Source: Fimbriiglobus ruber
GTDB lineage: Bacteria > Planctomycetota > Planctomycetia > Gemmatales > Gemmataceae
DNA: 64,000 nt
Assembly (NCBI RefSeq): GCF_002197845.1
Contig: NZ_NIDE01000014.1
Coordinates: 744,001-808,000 of the forward strand
Direction of reading: 5' to 3'
How positions within the stretch are numbered: the first letter of the stretch is position 1; each line of letters starts with the position of its first letter. Both the position numbers and the translations under genes were made by a program. This document shows, one piece after another, positions 8,124 through 17,299 of the stretch. The notes beneath the pieces were generated by a model that was given only the letters and a program-made list of their open reading frames with translations, ran no database searches and was not told where the DNA came from.

Positions 8124-9290
8124 ATGCCGAGCGCCCCGGTCGGTCTCTACGTCGTCACCTGCCCCGGTCGCGAACACCTTCTCGCCCAGACCCTGGATTC
8201 GATCCGGGCCTGCGACTGGCCGACCGCGCCCGTCGTCCTCACGCAGCCGGCGGACTGGCCGGTCGGCTGGGAAAGCACGTCGCGGATGTACCAGACCGTT
8301 CTCCAGCGGGCGTGGGACGACGGGTGCTGGTGGGTGCTGGTCCTCGAAGACGACGTTTTGGTCTGCCGCCATTTGTGGGCGAACGTCACCCGCTGGCACC
8401 CGGTGGCCACCGGGCAGCTGCACTGGGGGAGCCTGTTCGTCCCGGACACGATCTACGAGCCGTGGCGGCGGGAGTGCCCGGAGTTGGCGTACCGGCTGGC
8501 CCGCCCGGAGTTGGTCCACGGCCCGCACGACCTCTGGCAAAAGCACCGGCTCTGGGGTTCCCAGGCATACCTGTTCAGCCGCGGTGGGGTGCGGAAACTC
8601 CTCGACAAATGGGACACGTGTTCCGGCGGGCAGGACGCCCGGGTGCTGACGGCCGTTCACGGCGAAGGGTGGCCGCTCTGGTACTCGTACCCGTCGTTCG
8701 TGCAACACAACCCCTTGCAGAGCGCGTTCGCCACGCCGCCGGCCTACGCCCCGGACTTCGACCCCGACTTCCGCCTCCCGCCCCACGACCCCGACGTCTA
8801 CCGTCACCCGGAGGGGGTGCCGGGGTGGCTGACGTACCGGGAAGGGCGGGAATTGTGGGCGGCGGCCCGCGGCCGGCGGGTACTCGAACTGGGCCGCCTG
8901 TACGGCCGCGCGACGGTCGCGCTGGCCCAGTCGGCCGCGGCACTCGTCTCGGTCGACATCGAAGACCCCGAACCGGCGGGCAGCTGGCTCGCGCGGTTCG
9001 GCCTGGCCGGTCGGGCGGACCTCCGCCGCGGCGCGTTCGCCGACATTGTGCCCTCCCTCGGGTCGTTTGATCTGGTGTTCGTGGACGGCTCGCACGACGG
9101 GCCGTCCGTCCGGGCGGACCTGGCCCTGGCGCGATCTGTTCTGGCCCCCGGCGGAACGCTCGCCTGTCACGACTACCCCGACCCGTTCTGGCCGGACGTC
9201 CGCCGGGAAGTCGACGCGGTCGCCCGCGAGCGCGGGCTGGTCCGGTACCGGCAGGCGGACTACCTGGGCGTTTTTCGGGCGCCCCAATGA
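8124..9290 (+). CDS. glycosyltransferase-methyltransferase fusion protein
   Basis: 388 residues from ATG 8124 (a TTG at 8097 would add nine). The N-terminal half (~1-230) looks like a GT-A/GT25-type glycosyltransferase: start VGLYVVTCPGREHLLAQTL, acidic metal motif VLVLEDDVLV, and GSQAYLFSRGGVRKLLDKW. The C-terminal half (~245-388) is a class I methyltransferase of the Methyltransf_24 type: VLELGRLYGRATVALAQ, VSVDIEDP, DLVFVDGSHDGPSVRADL, LAPGGTLACHDYPDP. Such fusions would add and methylate a surface sugar in one polypeptide. Its acceptor is unknown and neighbours give no hint. Confidence 0.75.
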   Translation: MPSAPVGLYVVTCPGREHLLAQTLDSIRACDWPTAPVVLTQPADWPVGWESTSRMYQTVLQRAWDDGCWWVLVLEDDVLVCRHLWANVTRWHPVATGQLHWGSLFVPDTIYEPWRRECPELAYRLARPELVHGPHDLWQKHRLWGSQAYLFSRGGVRKLLDKWDTCSGGQDARVLTAVHGEGWPLWYSYPSFVQHNPLQSAFATPPAYAPDFDPDFRLPPHDPDVYRHPEGVPGWLTYREGRELWAAARGRRVLELGRLYGRATVALAQSAAALVSVDIEDPEPAGSWLARFGLAGRADLRRGAFADIVPSLGSFDLVFVDGSHDGPSVRADLALARSVLAPGGTLACHDYPDPFWPDVRREVDAVARERGLVRYRQADYLGVFRAPQ

Positions 9291-9453
9291 ACACACCGGC
9301 CTCTTCTTTTCCGCCCGGCCGTTTTAGTCTCGCCAACTGTATCGTCAGGCGCGATGATAAAGTTGCGGACGAGTGTGGCCAGAGGAACCCGGCCGCCCTT
9401 CAGATTCGACCCTGATGGACTGGTCGAGCAGCTATTTTGGTCATCAAGACCAT

Positions 9454-10779
9454 ATGATTTTTCAGAGCATAGAATTAATAAATTTCCGTTGCTTCGCTTC
9501 GCTGGCCGTGCCGCTGGACCCGCAATTGAACGTATTCGTCGGCGGCAACGGCGCGGGGAAGACCGCACTTCTCGACGGTCTCGCACTGGCACTGGCCCCC
9601 GTTTTGACCCGGCTCCCGTTCGACAAGAAACCCAAAGTCCCATTCATCGTTTCTTCTGACATCCACCTGACCGGTGAAGACCACTCGGCCCCTTTTACCC
9701 ACGTCGCGGCCGGCGGTCGGGTCGAACGGGCTGCCCCCCTAACTTGGGGCCGGACTCACTTCCGGGACAAATCGCCCGGGACAAAGAATCAAGCACCACA
9801 AGGCCGGAAAGACCTGAAAGAACTGCACCAGTATCTGGACCGGGTTACGGACGCCCACAACGCCAACGCGTCGTACACCCTTCCAGTTTTCGCATATTAC
9901 GGCACGAACCGGGCAGTAAATGTCCCGCACTATCGGTTACGACGACAGGTCACCCCGAAGCATTTCCGACGGCTCGCGGGGCTCGAAAACGCCCTCCAAA
10001 CCACCACCGACTTCCGTCAAGCCCTCGGCTGGTTTGATTTCTTTGAACAACGCGAGTTGCGCGAACAGCGCGACAAGGTTATTGAAGGTCGCTTACCCGC
10101 GCTGGAATGTGTACGGCGCGCGATCACTTCCATGATCCCGGATGTCCGCAACCCGAGGATCGACGGCACCACCGGACGGTTCGCCGTCGATCGCAACGAC
10201 CCCGGCGGTACGAACATCCGATTGCACCTCGATCAACTCTCCGACGGGTATCAGGTGATGCTCGGGGTCGTCATGGATTTCGCCTTGCGCCTGGCACTCG
10301 CGAACCCGCCCGAGAAAACGAACGACGACCCGCTGCTGAGCGAGGCGATCCTGGTCATCGACGAGGTCGACCTCCACTTACACCCGTCGTGGCAACAGCG
10401 GGTCATTCCCGACCTGCGGCGGACGTTCCCCAACACGCAACTCGTCCTGACTACACACAGCCCGCAGGTAACGACGACTGTCCCCAGCGAGAACCTAAGA
10501 ATATTGTCCCGGTCCCAACTATTCGCCGCCCCGGGCGGGACGGACGGTGCCGAAGCCCAACGACTCCTTGAAGACGTGTTCGGCGTCAAGCCGCGGCCCG
10601 ACGTGTCCACCGCGAAGGATCTCGACGAGTACCTCCGGCTGGTCGACACCCGCCAGTGGGATTCGGACAAAGCGCGGTCGTTACGGGCACGATTGGACGA
10701 CTGGAGCCGAGGGGCGGAACCGCGTCTCATCGAAGCGGACCTTCAAATCGAAAACCAGAAGTGGGAGGCCGGGCAGTGA
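9454..10779 (+). CDS. ptuA: Septu-like PtuA ATPase (SMC/AAA_21 type)
   Basis: 441 residues from ATG 9454; upstream in-frame starts at 9415 and 9373 exist, but MIFQSIELINFRCF is the usual beginning of RecF/SMC-like ATPases. Walker A GGNGAGKT is at ~30-37, the ABC-signature-like LSDGYQVMLG at ~265, Walker B ILVIDEVDLHLHPSWQQ at ~300 and the switch TTHSPQ shortly after. There is no TOPRIM nuclease at the C terminus. The next gene encodes an HNH nuclease and overlaps by the GTGA junction, which makes this the ATPase half of a PtuA/PtuB-type antiphage pair. A retron or OLD-type system is less likely: no reverse transcriptase or TOPRIM is present. Confidence 0.8.
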   Translation: MIFQSIELINFRCFASLAVPLDPQLNVFVGGNGAGKTALLDGLALALAPVLTRLPFDKKPKVPFIVSSDIHLTGEDHSAPFTHVAAGGRVERAAPLTWGRTHFRDKSPGTKNQAPQGRKDLKELHQYLDRVTDAHNANASYTLPVFAYYGTNRAVNVPHYRLRRQVTPKHFRRLAGLENALQTTTDFRQALGWFDFFEQRELREQRDKVIEGRLPALECVRRAITSMIPDVRNPRIDGTTGRFAVDRNDPGGTNIRLHLDQLSDGYQVMLGVVMDFALRLALANPPEKTNDDPLLSEAILVIDEVDLHLHPSWQQRVIPDLRRTFPNTQLVLTTHSPQVTTTVPSENLRILSRSQLFAAPGGTDGAEAQRLLEDVFGVKPRPDVSTAKDLDEYLRLVDTRQWDSDKARSLRARLDDWSRGAEPRLIEADLQIENQKWEAGQ

Positions 10780-11639
10780 AGGCCATGCGACGACCGCCCG
10801 AGCCGGAATCGCTGAGCGCGTACAGAACCGCCAGACCCAACGGCACCTGGGAGCAAATGCGTAACGACCCGCATGACGGGGGCCAACAAGCTTATCTCGA
10901 CGTAAAAGAATCGCTCGTAAAAGGGCAGCGGTGCCTGTGTGCTTACTGTGAAATGCGGGTCGAGGCAGGAACTGGTGCCGCCGAAATTCGGGCGGCGAAA
11001 AATCTCCAACGGGTCGAGCATTTTCACCCCAAAAGCGATACCATCGGAGCCACCAATTGGGCCCTCCATTGGCCGAACCTCTGGGCGGTTTGCCTCGGCG
11101 GCTCCCAAAAGCCGGCCGATGGAATACCTCACGATTCCCGGAATTATTTACCTCCGTTGCCCGAGAACCTCAGATGCGACAGTCATAAGGACTATCAGAT
11201 TCAGAACGGGCGACTCGACATTAATCCCGAGGGATGGATTCTCGCGCCGGACCAGGTGCCAGCATTTCCGAGGCTGTTCCAGTACGCCCCGGACGGCGCG
11301 CCCGAGCCGGACCGCAATGCGTGTTCCGGCCATCCGGTACCCGGTAATCGCCACCCCGACACGGTAACCCTCGTCGACAAAACCATTGAACACCTCAACC
11401 TCGGGTGTGAGCGTCTCAAACGGAACAGGCGTGTCGCCAAAGCGCAACTTGAAAAGGAGATCGCCAACCTTCGGCAGAAACACGTCGGAGCCGACCCACG
11501 GGCACTCCTTCTCGACCGAGCCAGGAAGTGGTTTCCGAGCGATCAGGCCGTCCCGTGGTCAGAGTTCTTTACCCTCGTGCGGTGGCGATTGGGTGAACCG
11601 GCCGAAGAACGGCTGCGCGAAATGGGGTTTACCGGTTGA
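10776..11639 (+). CDS. ptuB: Septu-like PtuB HNH endonuclease (TIGR02646 type)
   Basis: 287 residues from GTG 10776, whose GTGA overlaps the ptuA stop; an ATG three codons later (10785) is the alternative. GGGAGG lies upstream at ~10763. The nuclease core is visible: LCAYCEMRVEAGT, then VEHFHPKS, then NLWAVCLGG, the spacing of TIGR02646-type HNH proteins found next to retrons and in Septu. Known Septu systems stop phage by a nuclease activity controlled by the ATPase. The C-terminal ~100 residues are helical and charged. A terminator follows at 11654, so the pair is a self-contained two-gene operon. Confidence 0.82.
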   Translation: MKAMRRPPEPESLSAYRTARPNGTWEQMRNDPHDGGQQAYLDVKESLVKGQRCLCAYCEMRVEAGTGAAEIRAAKNLQRVEHFHPKSDTIGATNWALHWPNLWAVCLGGSQKPADGIPHDSRNYLPPLPENLRCDSHKDYQIQNGRLDINPEGWILAPDQVPAFPRLFQYAPDGAPEPDRNACSGHPVPGNRHPDTVTLVDKTIEHLNLGCERLKRNRRVAKAQLEKEIANLRQKHVGADPRALLLDRARKWFPSDQAVPWSEFFTLVRWRLGEPAEERLREMGFTG

Positions 11640-11653
11640 GCGTACAGATCCCG

Positions 11654-11681
11654 CGCCCGGACGATGTCTCCGGGCGTTTTT
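11654..11681 (+). terminator. Rho-independent terminator after ptuB
   Basis: A perfect 8-bp stem (11654-11661 with 11669-11676), a 7-nt loop CGATGTC and a run of five T. It lies 15 bp past the ptuB stop and isolates the defence pair from the next gene. Confidence 0.85.
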
Positions 11682-11793
11682 CGGGCGCCCGCGGCCCCTT
11701 GACCCGCCCGCCGATCGGTGTCACACTCCTCGAACCGCCGGCCACCCCCGCGCCGCCTCGTCTCCCCGTGCCTGCGTCTTCCCGGAGTCTCCC

Positions 11794-14607
11794 GTGATCC
11801 GCCGTGCGTCCGCCGCCCTCTTGCTGCTTCTCACCGCCGCCCTGGCCCCGGCGGCCGACCCGAAGGCAGCCGACCCGCGGCTGGTGGTCGAGCCGTTCGC
11901 CGCCGCCCCGGACATCGTCCACCCGATCGCGATGGACTTCGACGCCAAGGGCCGGCTGCTCGTGATCGAGAGCCACACGCACTTCCGGCCCGCGAACTAC
12001 GCCGGCCCCAAGCACGACCGGATTCGCGTCCTCGAAGACACGGACGGCGACGGCAAGGCCGACAAGTTCACCACCTTCTACGAGGGCACCGACGCCACGA
12101 TGGACATCGCCGTCCACCCCGACGGGTCGGTGTACTTGGCGACGCGGAACGAGATCATTCGCCTACGCGACAGGACGGGCAAGGGGATGGCCGACGAGCG
12201 GATCAGTATTGTGGGCCTCGAAACCAAGGGAAATTACCCGCACAACGGGCTGAGCGGCCTGTCGTTCGACTCGCGCGGGAACGTGTTCTTCGGAATGGGC
12301 GAGAACCTCGGGGCTGATTACGCGCTCGTCGGCTCGGACAGCAAGAAGCTCACGGGCGGTGGGGAAGGCGGGAGCATCTTCACCTGCGATCCACTGGGGA
12401 AAGGGCTCCGCCGCGTGGCGACCGGATTCTGGAATCCGTTCGGCTCGTGTCGGGATATTTACGGACGATTGTTCGTCGTTGATAACGACCCGGACGCCTC
12501 GCCGCCGTGCAAACTGGTACAAGTCGTCGAGGGCGGGGATTACGGATTTCAATTCCGCTACGGTCGGGCCGGTCGGCACCCGTTTCAGGCGTGGAACGGG
12601 GAATTGCCGGGCACGCTGCCGTTCGTCGCCGGGACGGGCGAGTCGCCGTGCGAGGTGGTGAGCTACGAGTCGGACGGCCTGCCGGCCGAGTACCTGGGCA
12701 GTCTGCTCGTACCCGCGTGGGCCGATCACCGCGTCGAGCGGTACGTCCCCCGTCCGCGGGGGGCCGGGTTCGTGGCCGAACGCATGCCGTTCGTTCAAGG
12801 CGGAAGCGAGTTTCGGCCGTCCGGCCTTACGGTCGCCCCGGACGGGTCGCTGTTCGTCAGCGACTGGGTTTCGCGGAGCTACGAACTGCACGGCAAGGGG
12901 GCAGTTTGGCATATCCGATGGAAGAATGCCCCGCCCCCGGAGCGGCCGACCAACCCGAAGGTCGCAATTCTCAGCAGCCATGCCCCGCTCCGCGCCGCCT
13001 CCGCCCGAACTCTGGCGAAAGACGCACCGGATTTTCTCCGACCTCTTCTCCAGAGCAGTGACCCCCGTCTCCAGTCCGCGGTCGCCACGGCACTTGTGGA
13101 TGCGGGGAGCGAGAGATTCGACGCCATCGGATTCGCTCGAAGGGGCGCGACGCCAGGACTTCGCGCAATGGCAGTACGAGCGTTAACCGCACAGGGGGCA
13201 GACGTGTCCGCCTATGAATCTGACAAGAACGGCGGTGAAGTGGTAGCAGCGGCGATCGTGGGACTCAAAGGAGACGCCGCTCTGCCTCGACTATTAAGCC
13301 GCCTCGCCGACCCCGATCCGTATCTTTCCCAGGCAGCCATTCACCGGCTGAGCCAGCTGCCCGAGTTGCTGGCCCAGGTCAAATACCGTGCCCTGACCGA
13401 CCCCAAACAGCGCGTCGGCATCCTGCTCGCGTACCGTGCGTCCAGTCAAAAGAACGATACCGCCGTCATCCCGGACTTCCTAGCTGACCCCGACCCAGAC
13501 GTGCGGTTCATGGCGGTGAAGTGGGTGTCGGACGAGAAGCTCACCGAATTCCGCCCGCAGATCGTGGAAGCCCTCAAGAACCCGGCTCTCGACCCGCGGG
13601 CGTTCGTGGGACTGACCACCGCCCTCGCCCGACTCGACAACAAGCCGGTGAACGAGGACGGCCTGGCCGGCTACTTCGTCGAGCGTCTGGCAGACCCGGC
13701 CGCGCCCGCGTCGACCCGCATCCTGGCTCTCCGAGGCATCCCCGCCGGGAACGCGAAACTGCGACTCGACCTCCTGACCGGTATGCTCAAGAACGACGAC
13801 CCGGCGGTGCGGATCGAAGCCCTGCGGGCACTGAAAGACCGTGGCGACGCGAAGGCGATCCCGGCCGTCCTTGCCATCGTTACCGACGCGAAGCAACCGG
13901 CCGCCGTCCGCGTGGAAGCCCTTGTCGCGCTCGGCGACGCGGCCCAGGCTAACGCGGATTTCCTGACGCAACTGGCGACCGGCGACGCCGACCCGGCACT
14001 TCGCCGCGAAGCGTTACGGGCGCTCGTGCGCGTCAAGCTCACCGACGCCCAGCAGTCGCAGCTCACAACCGCGACCAAGGACCGGCCCGATTGCACGGAA
14101 CTGGTCGCCCGCATTGCGGGCAAGCCGTTCACCGCCCGCCGACCGTCAGTGACCAACACCGACGCCTGGCTGAAGTTCCTCGACGGCCCGGCCGACCCGG
14201 CCGCCGGCCGCCGGGTGTTCGAGAACACCAAGCTGGCCGGGTGCTACCGCTGCCACAAGGTCGAAGGGCGGGGTGCAAACGTCGGCCCGGACCTGAGCCT
14301 GATCGGGCGGACCGAGCGGCGGTGGATCGTCGAATCGATCCTCCAGCCGAGTAGCGTGGTCGCCCCGCACTACCAGGCCTGGAAGATCGACACCGCCGAC
14401 GGCCAGTCGCGAACCGGCCTGCTCGTGGGCACGTACCTGGACGTGTCCGAGTACGTGGACGAGAAGGGGAGCAAATTCAAGGTCGCCGCTGGGGATGTCC
14501 TCCAGACCACGGCCGCCCGCACGTCGATCATGCCCGACCGCCTGCTCGACACGCTGACCGATCAGGAGGCACGCGATTTGGTCGCGTATCTGGCGGGCCG
14601 GAAGTAA
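11794..14607 (+). CDS. PVC-type heme-binding CxxCH protein with dehydrogenase-like propeller and HEAT repeats
   Basis: 937 residues from GTG 11794, behind GGAG and giving a signal peptide (ASAALLLLLTAALAPAA). Residues ~20-390 are the beta-propeller of the TIGR02604-type 'membrane-bound dehydrogenase' (PHNGLSGLSFDSRGNVFFG, DWVSRSYELHGKGAVWHI). A long HEAT-like middle (many ALxxL units, e.g. DDPAVRIEALRALKDRG) follows, then a cytochrome c-type domain with CYRCHKVEGRGANVGPDLS, its CxxCH heme site. This layout is very common in planctomycetes and is linked to periplasmic oxidation of sugars, but the substrate is unknown. Confidence 0.9.
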   Translation: MIRRASAALLLLLTAALAPAADPKAADPRLVVEPFAAAPDIVHPIAMDFDAKGRLLVIESHTHFRPANYAGPKHDRIRVLEDTDGDGKADKFTTFYEGTDATMDIAVHPDGSVYLATRNEIIRLRDRTGKGMADERISIVGLETKGNYPHNGLSGLSFDSRGNVFFGMGENLGADYALVGSDSKKLTGGGEGGSIFTCDPLGKGLRRVATGFWNPFGSCRDIYGRLFVVDNDPDASPPCKLVQVVEGGDYGFQFRYGRAGRHPFQAWNGELPGTLPFVAGTGESPCEVVSYESDGLPAEYLGSLLVPAWADHRVERYVPRPRGAGFVAERMPFVQGGSEFRPSGLTVAPDGSLFVSDWVSRSYELHGKGAVWHIRWKNAPPPERPTNPKVAILSSHAPLRAASARTLAKDAPDFLRPLLQSSDPRLQSAVATALVDAGSERFDAIGFARRGATPGLRAMAVRALTAQGADVSAYESDKNGGEVVAAAIVGLKGDAALPRLLSRLADPDPYLSQAAIHRLSQLPELLAQVKYRALTDPKQRVGILLAYRASSQKNDTAVIPDFLADPDPDVRFMAVKWVSDEKLTEFRPQIVEALKNPALDPRAFVGLTTALARLDNKPVNEDGLAGYFVERLADPAAPASTRILALRGIPAGNAKLRLDLLTGMLKNDDPAVRIEALRALKDRGDAKAIPAVLAIVTDAKQPAAVRVEALVALGDAAQANADFLTQLATGDADPALRREALRALVRVKLTDAQQSQLTTATKDRPDCTELVARIAGKPFTARRPSVTNTDAWLKFLDGPADPAAGRRVFENTKLAGCYRCHKVEGRGANVGPDLSLIGRTERRWIVESILQPSSVVAPHYQAWKIDTADGQSRTGLLVGTYLDVSEYVDEKGSKFKVAAGDVLQTTAARTSIMPDRLLDTLTDQEARDLVAYLAGRK

Positions 14608-14743
14608 CATACGAGAATGATTGGTATGGAGCTGAGCGATAGTCAGTCGGCAGGTGCAGAGGTCATGAAGGTTGCCGTGTGGTATGACTGGATTGCGCTG
14701 CCCCGCACTATCGTCTGTCGCTCGGCTGGATTGGGGGGAGAAG

Positions 14744-15430
14744 GTGGTTCTGGTCTGTCCGTATTGTGAATCCAAATTGCTCGCCCGCCACGGCGTGGCA
14801 TCGGAACTGGACGGAGAACGCAGCTACATCTGCCTGACCTGCCAGGCGCAATTACAGCCCCGGCGCTATCGACCCCTCTTTTATTTTTTCTTCTTCCTCG
14901 CAGTGATTTTTCCCCTGCCGTTGGCCGCCATCGGGGTTTGGGTTCTAGCGCAAGCGTGGGAGGCCATTCGGTGGGCCGTGCTCTTGTTCGGGTGTGCGGC
15001 AGCACTCTTGTTCGGGTGTGCGGCGACATGTGTGTTCGCGGCCGTCCAGATCCGCCGGGTGCTATGGCTACCGGTGCCGAACAAATTTCCGACCACGTCC
15101 TACCCCGATCCGCGTGTACGACTCACCGAGTTGAAAGAGCGGACCAAGGTGTGGGCACTCAAAAATAGCGACGGGGGCGAACCGCTCACCGATTACGTCT
15201 CGGCCGTGATCGATTCGGCCGGGCGCTGCTTGGGTCGTAGTCGTACCGCGTACAAAGCCGTGGCGAAAATCCGTGTTAACTACCGATTCCGCGAAGTCAC
15301 TGTCGGCTACCGGGGTAAAGTCGATTCCGATTCTCTGCAGCAGTTCTTTGACGAAATCAACACGAAGCCTTTATTTAAAACGGCGAGAGGGGACATTGCC
15401 CTGGAATTGTGGTTCAAGGTCAGACCCTGA
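14744..15430 (+). CDS. zinc-ribbon membrane protein
   Basis: About 228 residues from GTG 14744, which follows a strong GGGGGGAG; the frame is open from 14672 and a longer start is possible. It begins with a zinc ribbon (CPYCESK ... YICLTCQ), then two membrane helices (FYFFFFLAVIFPLPLAAIGV and LLFGCAAALLFGCAATCVFA) and a ~110-residue soluble tail (EVTVGYRGKVDSDSLQQFFD). The second helix contains an exact eight-residue duplication, LLFGCAA(A/T), caused by a 24-bp tandem repeat at 14977-15024. Function unknown. Confidence 0.65.
   Translation: MVLVCPYCESKLLARHGVASELDGERSYICLTCQAQLQPRRYRPLFYFFFFLAVIFPLPLAAIGVWVLAQAWEAIRWAVLLFGCAAALLFGCAATCVFAAVQIRRVLWLPVPNKFPTTSYPDPRVRLTELKERTKVWALKNSDGGEPLTDYVSAVIDSAGRCLGRSRTAYKAVAKIRVNYRFREVTVGYRGKVDSDSLQQFFDEINTKPLFKTARGDIALELWFKVRP
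14977..15024 (+). repeat. 24-bp tandem repeat inside a membrane helix
   Basis: Two consecutive 24-bp units share the core CTCTTGTTCGGGTGTGCGGC (14981-15000 and 15005-15024). The repeat is in frame and duplicates eight residues of the second membrane helix of the zinc-ribbon protein. It looks like a recent slippage or duplication. Confidence 0.8.
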
Positions 15431-15625
15431 TCGGTCGCTGTCAGGTGTTCTCGATTTTCTCAATCGTGTGCAAGTTACTCCGGTCAACCACAGCCGATAG
15501 CTCGATGGCGCATCCGAACGCTTTCCGTGGTCGCAAGGTACCATCGGGCTAACGCCAAGGCCGCGGTCCGTGTGTTCCGAAACCGGCCGACCGACGAATA
15601 TTTTCAACACCGGCCGAATTGCTGC

Positions 15626-16465
15626 TCACTTCACGACCGGGAAATCGGAATACTTCCGCAACCCGAAGTACGGCTGTTTCGGGTCCGTGTTGACCTTGAC
15701 TGGTAGCGCGTCCACCTGCCAGACCTCGCGGCCATCGCGAACGGCCCGCAACGAGGCGTGGCCGACGAACCGGGCGAACGCGTACTGCCATTCCACGCCC
15801 TCGCCACCCTTGCGGGCTTCGATCATCAGGAAGGCTTCCGGGTCGGTGCCGCGGACGAAGGCGAACAGCGCACCGTCCGTCGCGCCCTGCTTCTCACTCG
15901 CGTAGCGGTAGACCGGTGCGGGCAGCAGTCGCATGTCCTCCTTATTCTTGCTCCCGTAGTCCACGACCACGGAAAACTGGGCCGCCAGGGTGCGCATCTG
16001 GCTCAATCGGGCGACGGCCGTCGTCCCCGGTTTCGGGGCGCCGGAAAGCGGCTTCAGCTCCACTCCGGGGTGCTCGGGCTCCCAGACGACTTTCCCGTCG
16101 TGCGACAGGAGCGGCAGCGTGGCCGAAAGCGAGTGGATCTCCGTTTCCATCGCCCGGCGGGCTCCGTAGATGTTCGTGATCGCCGCAATGACCTCGGGCC
16201 GCCCCTCGTGCGTCCAGACGTACACGTCGCTGTAAAACCGGCGGTCGAGTTGAAGGAGCCAACGAAACACCGGCTCGGGTTCCCGCCTCAGCCGGAGGCC
16301 GGACTGCTTATCGAGTTGAAAGACGTACTCGTCGGCCAATTTCCTGGCGATTGCCCGGGCCTCCTCCGCTTCGGCCTTGTTATCGGCTTTCTCACCCGCG
16401 GGTGGGCTCGGCGGTTGACTCGGACCATGACCCAGCAGAAGTAGGACCATCATCGTGGCGTTCAC
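15626..16465 (-). CDS. hypothetical exported protein
   Basis: 279 residues. GTG 16465 is preferred because GAGGA lies 8 nt before it; ATG 16453 is the alternative. The short hydrophobic start (MMVLLLLGHGPS) may be a signal peptide and is followed by a Pro/Glu/Lys linker. The body contains ARKLADEYVFQLD and a repeated mention of small charged motifs, with AFLMIEARKGGEGVEWQYAF near the end. It has the look of planctomycete-specific secreted proteins. No function can be assigned. Confidence 0.6.
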   Translation of the reverse strand: MNATMMVLLLLGHGPSQPPSPPAGEKADNKAEAEEARAIARKLADEYVFQLDKQSGLRLRREPEPVFRWLLQLDRRFYSDVYVWTHEGRPEVIAAITNIYGARRAMETEIHSLSATLPLLSHDGKVVWEPEHPGVELKPLSGAPKPGTTAVARLSQMRTLAAQFSVVVDYGSKNKEDMRLLPAPVYRYASEKQGATDGALFAFVRGTDPEAFLMIEARKGGEGVEWQYAFARFVGHASLRAVRDGREVWQVDALPVKVNTDPKQPYFGLRKYSDFPVVK

Positions 16466-16711
16466 GGCAGAATCCTCGTCGGGGTTGGCCCGCGGCGATC
16501 ACTTGCGTGCCCGGGGCCACCGAATTGTCACCCGGCGAACGAGGAAATCAAGACAAAAAGTCTTGACTGGCGGCGGTAGCGAAACTGGTAGGGAGGAGAA
16601 CAGTCCACGAGCTTCATGCGACGGTCGGCCGATCTGGTTCGATGAGCATGTATTCGGCCGAGCCGATCAAGTGCCGCGGTTCGGTGTGGTGACAGGCCCG
16701 ACGCACTTCCC

Positions 16712-17146
16712 TCAAGGAAGTGTGACTGACACCTCTTGCGTCTCGCGGTGATCAGGGATCTTTTCCACCGCACTTACCCGCCGTCCGTCCGGGAGTACGC
16801 CGATTACCACCAGGTATTTGAACTGCCATCGGCGTACGACCCGCCCGAGCGGGGAATGCATGTGACCCGCGGGAACCCGGACCGTGAGCGGCTTACCGTC
16901 GAACCCTTCGGTGACAACCGAGTAACTTCCCGGGTCAGGCTGAGCTAATTCGTCCCGGAGTGCCTCGGCGACCTCCCTTTGGCCGACCGCTTCACACCTG
17001 ACCGATCGTGGCAGACCGGCCGGGCGAGCGACCCGAACCGTCAGATTGTAGTTCCCGTCCCAATGCCCCGCGCACCCGGGCACGAAGTCGAGCGCCAGAA
17101 TACCTCCGCCGAGCACGCCGAGTGCGACCACCCAAGCTCTCCGCAC
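16712..17146 (-). CDS. hypothetical membrane-anchored or exported protein
   Basis: 144 residues from GTG 17146, with a very good GGGAGGTG 6 nt upstream. The start VVALGVLGGGILALDFVPGC is a hydrophobic anchor or signal sequence. The rest is short, beta-rich and carries LTVRVPAGHMHS. No family recognised. A 7-bp hairpin (16704-16710 with 16716-16722) sits at its stop codon. Confidence 0.55.
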   Translation of the reverse strand: MRRAWVVALGVLGGGILALDFVPGCAGHWDGNYNLTVRVARPAGLPRSVRCEAVGQREVAEALRDELAQPDPGSYSVVTEGFDGKPLTVRVPAGHMHSPLGRVVRRWQFKYLVVIGVLPDGRRVSAVEKIPDHRETQEVSVTLP

Positions 17147-17299
17147 GGCACACCTCCCTACTCTTTTGGTGATTCGTTTTTGTGCTTTGATTTCTTGAGA
17201 GCAGGTTTGTTCTGCGTTAACCTTGGCGTTGCGGTGTCGGTCGCCATCCTGTTCACTCCACCTTCGCGCCGGTCGGAAAACTTACAAGGGACGCTATGC

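Noticed and set aside
9454-11639. Retron or OLD/Gabija system
   Set aside because: No reverse transcriptase or ncRNA-like region is adjacent, the ATPase has no TOPRIM domain and there is no UvrD-like helicase.
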